Shown here piece after piece: positions 10,001 through 17,338 of a stretch of DNA of 64,000 nucleotides. Position 1 is the first letter of the stretch, and every line of letters starts with the position of its first letter. Location: contig JAFTWZ010000014.1 of assembly GCA_017465055.1 (NCBI GenBank), positions 1 to 64,000 on the forward strand. Direction: 5' to 3'. The notes under the pieces are model-generated. The model was not told the DNA's origin. It saw only the letters and a list, made by a program, of their open reading frames with translations, and made no database searches. The DNA is from Alistipes sp. GTDB taxonomy: Bacteria > Bacteroidota > Bacteroidia > Bacteroidales > Rikenellaceae. The position numbers and the translations under genes are program-made.

Positions 10001-10302
10001 AGACTCTTGTAACATTTACATTGTCAGATGACAGCACTTTCGCTATTGCTTTCAAGACAGGTGATTACAACTATTTGACTCCTGGTATTTGGCAGGGTAA
10101 CTCTTATAGCGATCCAAACTACATTACCTATATCTACAGAAATGATGTAACTATCTCTTCTTACACTGAGGTAGAGGTATCATATGCTGATGGCGCTTAT
10201 ACAATTGGTGCATTCCAGTCTTATAACTATGACACTGGTTCATTGGAGAACTTCCCAGGTTATACTGGTGCTATCGAGGGTCTTGATGCTCCAGCTGAGT
10301 AA
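7075..10302 (+). CDS. Very large coiled-coil/beta-repeat surface lipoprotein, probably highly expressed
   Basis: Function unknown; 1075 residues. The signal peptide ends in a lipobox AASC (Cys about 26). Residues about 30-75 form a coiled coil (LNDRLDKVEKDLTALTERV...), followed by a short beta motif with TDADGNTVIKLSDGKEITV and a Cys-rich patch (GCDCEP...CTCDP, about 103-117). This order resembles the N-terminal DUF4988-type region of Bacteroidota surface proteins. Long beta-rich repeats with NTTYIVAILAE-like strands fill the middle. The last about 230 residues carry the module seen in the proteins at 2851 and 11346. Codon use (GCT, GTT, ACT, AAC, GGT) is close to that of the ribosomal genes at the start of the window and unlike most neighbours, which suggests high expression. 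It has its own promoter and terminator. Confidence 0.85.
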   Translation: MRKFFTTLKSVVAASVIAAMTLAASCSTEYNDQPLNDRLDKVEKDLTALTERVAALEKKLGDEVEALKTLIDGKTVVTEVTTDADGNTVIKLSDGKEITVLAGCDCEPATPCTCDPLEYRVVDGVLEVSADGENWIPVQVAPECVVAEVTVNDDNTVTITLANGEEFTVVKAELIEFNTTRGQLYVKAGETKEISFTVNDAVADINVMNQPLGWKATVEAAVADEEAAEGDENVDPGMGILAAGGTEFVLKITGPSQELVDAGIAEETGFISVHFNSEAGACKVGKIAVEMAKITLDVDKAGMVTVTSTMVDTYLYSSWEGDQMITEFNNYYVAVMDIADYNDDLASIYNSSWWEFTVPHVGGWINNFYYNVNTEYNTTDKGTYREGENEKWTFQAPLADIIKVLDWGGTLSYEGNSFMVLVIPTDPQEYGALLLDQALAAPFKQVNVKAEVVETTWNDALLNATLRGANAYQFNIENKATLDYQLEQGWYGDGATYDDYYRDYIFYWQNYGSSFGSHRVTQDVVAEGISFNELINYGEEYPYLYELAPNTTYIVAILAEEDGKTEYSPEDLIRFEFTTADVVEAATPFEYTIVRDDEQTDYFRIFANVTVPETAVAVYSVWESEEIMEDVKGHLIENGWVKNDFSQGYTYELNTTVNAAGDEKILYIMIVDAEGNYSIGQQTLASKEVVVNENVNLTIENVEFLTEENGGVANITLGGLEGVEYSYIKAYVCSTDGNSYYLRSEEDLQDLAYGTDYLYVQYDTNPFKVTRTGDYKYQATEGKTYIVAVAVNFADGTVSKTVCGEFTFDEAAPEEPATPDYEVTFTAVEYLGEATDYYTTYSQFKFTNEAGNWMILAMHPADVVDGLLPVGEFPINWTDQGEVYGNATTISKELFTSMTYDPYITEGKVVISKDGDVYTVVVNGENLYLDGESGKTLKATFEGTIAAAGGDDSGNEGGDVTVVSAVAGAHDDFVGETLVTFTLSDDSTFAIAFKTGDYNYLTPGIWQGNSYSDPNYITYIYRNDVTISSYTEVEVSYADGAYTIGAFQSYNYDTGSLENFPGYTGAIEGLDAPAE

Positions 10303-10335
10303 GTTACTTTAGTTGGTCGTTTGACCTAAATTTTT

Positions 10336-10369
10336 CGGAGCTTCCTTTTTGGGAGGCTCCGATTTTTTT
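10336..10369 (+). terminator. Rho-independent terminator after the 1075-residue lipoprotein
   Basis: CGGAGCTTCC pairs with GGGAGGCTCCG around a T-rich loop, followed by seven T. It ends six bases before the decamer array begins. Confidence 0.9.
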
Positions 10370-10374
10370 AGTGA

Positions 10375-10559
10375 GGGTTTCAATGGGTTTCGATGGGTTT
10401 CGATGGGTTTCGATGGGTTTCGATGGGTTTCGATGGGTTTCGATGGGTTTCGATGGGTTTCGATGGGTCCTATGGGTTTCGATGGGTTTCAATGGGTTTC
10501 GATGTGCAGCAATCATATTAACTCATTATAACCCATTATAACCTATTATAACTCATCAC
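10375..10559. repeat. Composite decamer array, left copy
   Basis: Thirteen units starting GGGTTT run from 10375 to 10503: ten GGGTTTCGAT, two GGGTTTCAAT and one 9-base GGGTCCTAT. Eight of them are consecutive and identical (10385-10464). A short spacer ending ATCATATT leads into four units of AACYYATTAT (10520-10559). Both halves have period 10, and the second half is roughly the reverse complement of the first (ATAATGGGTT against CGATGGGTTT), so the array could fold on itself. No direct spacer/repeat alternation of CRISPR type exists. Together with the promoter at 10634, this fills the 384-bp gap. Confidence 0.9.
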
Positions 10560-10633
10560 ATCCACTTTTCGCCATATTCTCCCACCCGTCATACACAATT
10601 TAGTCCATCCCCATTCATTTTATCTTACTAAAA

Positions 10634-10665
10634 TTTGCATAGACAACCATTTTCTTCTACCTTTG
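10634..10665 (+). promoter_or_regulatory. Bacteroidota-type promoter of the four-helix-bundle gene
   Basis: TTTG (10634-10637) and TACCTTTG (10658-10665) are 20 bases apart. Transcription would start near 10672, so the possible TTG start at 10663 lies inside the promoter and the ATG at 10687 is preferred. Confidence 0.7.
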
Positions 10666-10686
10666 TATAGAACAATAGCTCGCAGT

Positions 10687-11231
10687 ATGAATCGTATAAT
10701 TGACTCTAATACAAACTACTCAGACTTGCTCTGCTACAAGAAAACAGTGGTGATCTACGATATAACACACCACTTCTGCAAGCGATTCGTAGAGCCTCGC
10801 GACCGAACATACGACCAAATGATACAGGCGGCACGCTCAGGAAAGCAGAATATCGTGGAGGGAACTATCGATAAGGCATCATCGTATGAGATGTGTCTAA
10901 AGTTGCTCAACGTAGCGCGTGGAAGTCTCAAGGAGTTGCTTGAGGATTATAAGGACTATCTTCGTGTCAACGGCCATAAGGTGTGGAGCGCTGATTCTGT
11001 GGAGGTGAGAACGATGCGTCGTATTGGTATTGAGAATAGCGACCCAGAATATTTCCTGAGCCTCGCGAGAGTCGTTCAGATAGCGTAATTGCTAATATGG
11101 CGATAGTCTTGATATATCAGGCAGATACGTTAATAATGCGCTATATCAAGTCGGTGGAGGATGATTTTATGCAGCACGGCGGAGTTAAGGAGAGGCTGTA
11201 TAAGTTAAGAACCGAGGCGAATAATAATTGA
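10687..11231 (+). pseudogene. Four-helix-bundle protein (S23/TIGR02436-type with suffix domain), frameshifted
   Basis: The family is a small helical-bundle group that includes proteins encoded in 23S rRNA intervening sequences and, more distantly, the Avd accessory proteins of diversity-generating retroelements; no biochemical role can be assigned. From ATG 10687 the frame reads 133 residues to TAA 11088. It shows the core motif AARSGKQNIVEG (about 49-60), SSYEMCLKLLNVARGSLKEL and a DYKDYLR helix, then the suffix start MRRIGIENSDPEYFLSL. The expected continuation is present in another frame: SVIANMAIVLIYQADTLIM, then GGVKERLYKLR, ending at TGA 11231. Adding one base near 11071-11073 would join them into about 181 residues. 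It is therefore a one-base deletion pseudogene, or less likely a programmed shift or a two-product gene. It is bracketed by decamer arrays on both sides. Confidence 0.75.
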
Positions 11232-11232
11232 T

Positions 11233-11318
11233 GAGTTTCGATGAGTTTCTATAAGTTCCTATGGACGGATATCATATTAACTCATATTAACCCATTAAAA
11301 CCCATTAAAACCCATAAC
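11233..11318. repeat. Composite decamer array, right copy
   Basis: Three units of GAGTTTCKAT/AAGTTCCTAT (11233-11262) are followed by a spacer, then the 15-mer ATCATATTAACTCAT (11271-11285), identical to 10512-10526 of the left array. Four 10-base units follow (AACTCATATT, AACCCATTAA twice, AACCCATAAC; 11279-11318). The order and orientation of the two halves equal those of the left array, so the gene between is flanked by an imperfect direct repeat. The array begins two bases after the TGA that ends the restored four-helix-bundle frame. Confidence 0.85.
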
Positions 11319-11345
11319 ACACACAACACATTAACCAATACTAAG

Positions 11346-13175
11346 ATGAGAACACTTACATCAAAACTAACAATGCTCTTCGTGGCGCTGGCGATAGGCT
11401 TTGCAGCCTGCGAGAAGTCGCCCGTCGAGGAGCAAAAGCCCGAGCCTAAGCCCGACCCACAACCTGAGGTGGAGCTAACGATTACCTCTGGCACACAAGA
11501 GGTGGTGTCGTTTGAGGGCGGCGAGGTGGTAATAACCTATACGCTTAGTGGCCAGAGCGACACGCTCCCCGAGGCAGCGTGCGACGCGACGTGGATAAGC
11601 GATATCGCGGTTGCTGAGGGTACGATAACCCTAAACGTAGCAGCTAACGAGACGGAGGAGAGCCGTCAGGCGTGGGTAAAGATCGAGTTTGGCGACAAGG
11701 AGCAGAGCGTGGAGATACACCAGGAGCCCTACGTACCTCAGGATACGCCTCCAACGGAGTATAACTATACGATGGCCTCGGCAGAGCGCGATGACAAGGT
11801 TGCAGACCCAGAGTTCAGCATAGCATTTGCGTCGGAAGATGGCAAGACAAGGCTTGTTGCACACTTCGTAGGTGAGGCTGGCGATGTGCTCCTCGAGAGT
11901 GGCGACTTCAGCTCGCAGAGCGGCACAATAGACCTCGGCAAGACAATGTTCAAGAACGAGGGCGGCATAGTGAAGCTCACGGATGCTCGGGCTACGGTAG
12001 ACTATATAGGAACAGATGATTTTCCTCCATCGACACGCATCTACACCATCAACTTCACGCTTACCGATGCCGATGCCGTCATACATAACGTAACCTATCA
12101 GGGCGAGGTGGCAAATATCTATCAAGGCCCTACGGGTCCCGAGGAGTTTGCGCCTGCAAAGGTGGTTGCCGTAAAGTCGATGATTGGCAACTTCTTCCTA
12201 CAGCTCTATATAGACAACACTCGCTACCACGAACTCGACCTTCTCGACGAGATTGCACCAAACAACGACTATCTATCGGCAGGAGTCTACAAGTATAGTG
12301 ACAAGACTATTGGTACATACTCAACATATAACACGGGCAAAGACCGCACAACGCAACTCGAGGATGCCGAGCTACAGCTCTCGCACAACGAGGCAGAGGG
12401 CACATCGACAATCGTGGGCTTTATAAAGTCGGCAGAGGGTCACCACATCACCTTCGACTGGACAGGTGTAATCGAGGGCTTTAAGTTCGAAGAGGAAGAG
12501 CCAGAAATCCCCGTAGACCCCAATGCTACAATCGTCGAGATAGCATCGGCAAAGGTGAACTACGACAAGGCGGGCCAGAAGCAGATACTATTCTCGGGAG
12601 CTGAGCAGTCGCACCAGCTATATTTCGAGCATGAGAGCATCGCCGTGAGCAAGCCTATCCCCGACGGTATATACTCGCTCGAGGATGGCACGATGAATGC
12701 CCGCTACTGCCTCCACGACTACGGCTGGACCGACGGAGAGATGAGCGACATCGTTGTACAAGTCAAGAATACGTCGGAGAATACCACGCGCTTCATTGCA
12801 AGCTGGGCATATGACGGCAAAGCCTACGCCTTCGACTGGACAGGCGCTGTTGAGGGCTTTGTATATGAGGATGTCTCGGGACAGAGGCTCGACTTTGCGC
12901 CCACGTATGTGGAGATTGCCGAGCTCAGCGCCGAAAACCTATATATCTACTTCTATGACGACAGCGGCAACGAGATGTTCGTAAACTATGACCATGGTAA
13001 GGTATATATGCCATACATCAACTACGAGGGCTCGAAGCTCGATATTGACGCTACGGACTACACTTTCACATACTCGGACAATGGCGATGGCACGTATACG
13101 TATGACGCTCGCTTCGTGACGCTCGATGGCCGCACCATAGAGTTTAGTGGCGCGCTGCCTACGACAGTAAGTTAG
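11346..13175 (+). CDS. BACON-domain surface lipoprotein with repeated beta modules
   Basis: Predicted surface lipoprotein, 609 residues from ATG 11346; ligand unknown. The longer open frame (back to 11241) runs through the decamer array and is not used. The signal is MRTLTSKLTMLFVALAIGFAAC (Cys about 22), then an acidic/Pro spacer (EQKPEPKPDPQPE). Residues about 45-130 form a BACON-like domain (LTITSGTQEVVSFEGGEVVI... to KEQSVEIHQEPY). Four modules of about 105-125 residues follow, each ending in an aromatic-Gly strand (ITFDWTGVIEGF, FDWTGAVEGF, IEFSGALP). The same module appears in 2851-4143 and at the C-terminus of 7075-10302. No clear TAnnTTTG box lies just upstream, so its promoter is unknown and may lie before the array. 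Confidence 0.83.
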   Translation: MRTLTSKLTMLFVALAIGFAACEKSPVEEQKPEPKPDPQPEVELTITSGTQEVVSFEGGEVVITYTLSGQSDTLPEAACDATWISDIAVAEGTITLNVAANETEESRQAWVKIEFGDKEQSVEIHQEPYVPQDTPPTEYNYTMASAERDDKVADPEFSIAFASEDGKTRLVAHFVGEAGDVLLESGDFSSQSGTIDLGKTMFKNEGGIVKLTDARATVDYIGTDDFPPSTRIYTINFTLTDADAVIHNVTYQGEVANIYQGPTGPEEFAPAKVVAVKSMIGNFFLQLYIDNTRYHELDLLDEIAPNNDYLSAGVYKYSDKTIGTYSTYNTGKDRTTQLEDAELQLSHNEAEGTSTIVGFIKSAEGHHITFDWTGVIEGFKFEEEEPEIPVDPNATIVEIASAKVNYDKAGQKQILFSGAEQSHQLYFEHESIAVSKPIPDGIYSLEDGTMNARYCLHDYGWTDGEMSDIVVQVKNTSENTTRFIASWAYDGKAYAFDWTGAVEGFVYEDVSGQRLDFAPTYVEIAELSAENLYIYFYDDSGNEMFVNYDHGKVYMPYINYEGSKLDIDATDYTFTYSDNGDGTYTYDARFVTLDGRTIEFSGALPTTVS

Positions 13176-13250
13176 AAACTGTTTTGAATTTTATTGAAAG
13201 AGTTTGTTCGTTGCTGCAAAAGATAGTTTCGAAATAAAATTCAAACAGCT
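13176..13250. repeat. 75-bp palindromic intergenic element, copy 1
   Basis: It begins at the base after the stop codon. Arms CTGTTTTGAATTTTATT (13179-13195) and AATAAAATTCAAACAG (13233-13248) pair over 16 positions with one bulged T. The loop contains GTTTGTTCGTTGCTGCAAAA and TTTCGAAAT. A related element follows the stop codon at 22305. It has no following T-tract and lies just before a separate true terminator. Confidence 0.7.
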
Positions 13251-13279
13251 TCTTAGTCCACTAAACAATATCTCATTCC

Positions 13280-13314
13280 AATCGGAGTCGCATTTACGGT
13301 GACTCCGATTTTGT
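13280..13314 (+). terminator. Terminator after the 609-residue lipoprotein
   Basis: A perfect 10-bp stem AATCGGAGTC / GACTCCGATT (13280-13289 with 13301-13310) with an 11-nt loop, then TTTTGTTT. Confidence 0.85.
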
Positions 13315-13329
13315 TTAGTGGCGCAATAT

Positions 13330-13360
13330 TTTGCTTTGAAGAAATAATTATCTATCTTTG
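13330..13360 (+). promoter_or_regulatory. Bacteroidota-type promoter
   Basis: TTTG (13330-13333) and TATCTTTG (13353-13360) are 19 bases apart, 32 bases ahead of the ATG at 13393. Confidence 0.75.
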
Positions 13361-13392
13361 TATGTGAAAAATAGTTATAAAAATAAGTGTCT

Positions 13393-15120
<1,728 letters not shown>

Positions 15121-15132
15121 TATTCTCTTAAA

Positions 15133-15172
15133 TAATAATGGCGGACTACGATTGCTTAGTCCGCCATTATTA
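15133..15172. terminator. Bidirectional terminator between convergent genes
   Basis: A perfect 16-bp stem TAATAATGGCGGACTA / TAGTCCGCCATTATTA with an 8-nt loop. A/T-rich ends on both sides allow it to act for the lipoprotein gene (plus) and the hexosaminidase gene (minus). Confidence 0.88.
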
Positions 15173-15190
15173 TATCACCCATTTCGACCG

Positions 15191-17272
15191 TTACTTCACG
15201 ATAATCTCGTCGACAAAGAGAAAGCCCGAGTACTTGCTGCGGTGCGCCTTGTAGCGTATGTAGCGCGCCTCGGTACTACCGTGCCAGCCAAAGCTCTTAA
15301 ACGATGGTAGCTCGTCGACAACAACTTCGTGGTCGATATCCGTTAGAAGTGTGTAGTTCTCGCCATCCTCCGAGGCCCATATCTCCACGCGGCAAGGCAT
15401 AAAGACGCCAGGGCCGCATATCTGCATAAAGTCGGCCTCGATGCTCTCGATGTGTGTTACCTCCTCAAGGTCGATGATTACATCGACGCCACCACGACCC
15501 AAGAAACCCTGCCAGCGATTGTCGGCATAGGTCCACGTGCCGCGAAGACCATCCGTAAGGGTCTTGTCGCCCGCTGCGGCGTACTGTGGAGCGTAGTAGA
15601 ACGAGGGGTAGAGGTAGCTCACGGGCTTACCTATGGCCAGATGGCTTACGGGCGAGAGCGACTCTGGGCGATTGCCAATCTCGTTCTTAAGATCGAAGGG
15701 TGTGTAGCCTCGTTCGAGCATATCGTCGACGATGGCGATGGCTCGCTCGCGGAAGAGGCTATAATCCTTATGTTTAGGGTCGCTCCAGCCTATCTCGGCA
15801 ATGGCTATGGCGCGTGGCCAGAGCATATGCTCGTAGTGGCTATCTGTAACGATAAACTCGGCCCATAGGTTGGCCTGCACACCCATAATATACTGAGCTA
15901 CCGAAGCCTCCATACTCTCGGGCGTTGGGTCGTAGGAGTATACCTTTTCCAGTGGTAGATATCCGCCGATGCTCTCGGGCTGAGAGTAGGGTGCATCCTG
16001 AGGAGCGTCGATGTAGCAGTAGCCGTGAGGCGACATAACCACCTTGTGTCCTGTAGCTGCAGCGGCACGACCTCCCTCCTCGCCACGCCACGACATAACC
16101 GTAGCGTTGGGGGCAAGGCCGCCCTCGAGAATCTCGTCCCAGCCGATAATCTGGCGTCCACGAGCGTTGAGATGCTCCTCGATGCGGTGAATCATATAGC
16201 TCTGGAGCTCATCAACACTCTCCAACCCCTCCTCGCGCATCCTGCGCTGGCACTCTTCACACTCCGCCCAACTCGACTTCGTAGCCTCGTCGCCACCAAT
16301 GTGTATATACTCCGAGGGGAATATCTCGATAATCTCGTCGAGGATGGCCTGCATCATCTCGAATGTCTCCTCCTTGCCTATGCAGAGGTCTCCCTGGCGC
16401 TCGGGCTGCTGTGTGCATCGCAACTCTGGGTAGGCGGCCAACACCTCGTCGGAGTGTCCAGGCATCTCGATCTCGGGGATGATGGTGATGTATTTGCTGG
16501 CAGCATACTCCACAATCTCGCGAGCCTCCTCCTTTGTGAGGTAGCCTCCATAGGCGCCCTCGCTACCCTCCTCTACGTACCTACGCTCTCCGTACCACCA
16601 CTCTTTCCAGGTGTGGGGCGTGCGCCACGCGGCATACGACGTCAGACGTGGGTAGCTATCTACCTCTATACGCCAGCCTGCGGCATCGGTAAGGTGTAGG
16701 TGCAGGCGGTTCATCTTAACCTCGGCCATAGCATCTATTTGGCGCATAATAAACTCTTTGGTGCGGAAATGGCGCGATATGTCGATGAGCACGCCGCGAT
16801 ACTCGAAGCGTGGCGCGTCGCTTATGTGTCCCACTGTGAGAGCGTGGTGCTTGTGGTATATCTGGCGCAGGCTCTGCACACCGTAGTATAGGCCTGCGGG
16901 CGTGGTTGCCTTTATCGTTACACCCTCGGTGGTGATGTCCATCACGTAGCCCTCGGCAATGCCCTCGGCGTCGGCAATCGTCGCTACTTCGGATTTGTCG
17001 ACAATGAGGAGGTTGAGGTAGTTGCGGCGCGCAGGGCGTTTAACGCTCTTAAGGTTGATGCCTGTTTGGCGTACCGCTGCGTCGAGGCGACTAAAATCTT
17101 CGCCCTCGGCAGCTATATAGAGGCTCAATGGCTTGCTTAGCTCCACGGTCTGCTCGCCCCACTGGCTGATGAGCGGTGCAGGGGTAATGGTATTGGGCTG
17201 CGCTGAGCTATAGCCCACGACAAGCACCGCGGATATAAGGCTTAGTAGTAGATGTTTAGTTTTCATCGTCAT
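15191..17272 (-). CDS. Beta-N-acetylhexosaminidase, GH20
   Basis: Hydrolyses terminal beta-linked GlcNAc/GalNAc from glycans, with substrate-assisted catalysis by an Asp-Glu pair. The 693-residue product has a Sec signal peptide (MKTKHLLLSLISAVLVVGYSSAQ) without a lipobox. The GH20b-like N-terminal domain spans about 30-145. The TIM barrel begins at FEYRGVLIDISRHF and carries the catalytic HIGGDEATKSSW at about 322-333. The barrel ends near GWSDPKHKDY. The C-terminal about 150 residues look like a discoidin (F5/8C, CBM32-like) domain (GTWTYADNRWQGFLG, ARYIRYKA). M1 and M3 are both possible starts. It lies 66 bases downstream of the 768-residue lipoprotein on the same strand with a hairpin between. 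Mucin or host-glycan use is a likely role by family, not shown. Confidence 0.92.
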   Translation of the reverse strand: MTMKTKHLLLSLISAVLVVGYSSAQPNTITPAPLISQWGEQTVELSKPLSLYIAAEGEDFSRLDAAVRQTGINLKSVKRPARRNYLNLLIVDKSEVATIADAEGIAEGYVMDITTEGVTIKATTPAGLYYGVQSLRQIYHKHHALTVGHISDAPRFEYRGVLIDISRHFRTKEFIMRQIDAMAEVKMNRLHLHLTDAAGWRIEVDSYPRLTSYAAWRTPHTWKEWWYGERRYVEEGSEGAYGGYLTKEEAREIVEYAASKYITIIPEIEMPGHSDEVLAAYPELRCTQQPERQGDLCIGKEETFEMMQAILDEIIEIFPSEYIHIGGDEATKSSWAECEECQRRMREEGLESVDELQSYMIHRIEEHLNARGRQIIGWDEILEGGLAPNATVMSWRGEEGGRAAAATGHKVVMSPHGYCYIDAPQDAPYSQPESIGGYLPLEKVYSYDPTPESMEASVAQYIMGVQANLWAEFIVTDSHYEHMLWPRAIAIAEIGWSDPKHKDYSLFRERAIAIVDDMLERGYTPFDLKNEIGNRPESLSPVSHLAIGKPVSYLYPSFYYAPQYAAAGDKTLTDGLRGTWTYADNRWQGFLGRGGVDVIIDLEEVTHIESIEADFMQICGPGVFMPCRVEIWASEDGENYTLLTDIDHEVVVDELPSFKSFGWHGSTEARYIRYKAHRSKYSGFLFVDEIIVK

Positions 17273-17283
17273 TATAATAATCA

Positions 17284-17319
17284 GTAGGAGAGTGACTTGC
17301 TACCGAGCCACTCTCCTAC
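17284..17319 (-). terminator. Hairpin between lipoprotein and hexosaminidase genes
   Basis: GTAGGAGAGTG (17284-17294) pairs perfectly with CACTCTCCTAC (17309-17319). On the minus strand it follows the 768-residue lipoprotein stop but lacks a good U-tract, so it may attenuate rather than terminate or may stabilise mRNA ends. Confidence 0.5.
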
Positions 17320-17338
17320 AATGTTAATATCGTTGTGA

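Noticed and set aside
10375..10503. CRISPR array
   Set aside because: The 10-base units abut each other with no spacers, and no cas gene is in the window; it is a minisatellite.
10304..10531. Open frames on both strands across the decamer array
   Set aside because: They translate the repeat into periodic peptides (THRNPSKPIE-like) and have no start context or homology pattern.
10687..11231. Part of a diversity-generating retroelement (Avd-like fold)
   Set aside because: No reverse transcriptase, template repeat or variable repeat is present, and the suffix tail fits the S23/four-helix-bundle type better.
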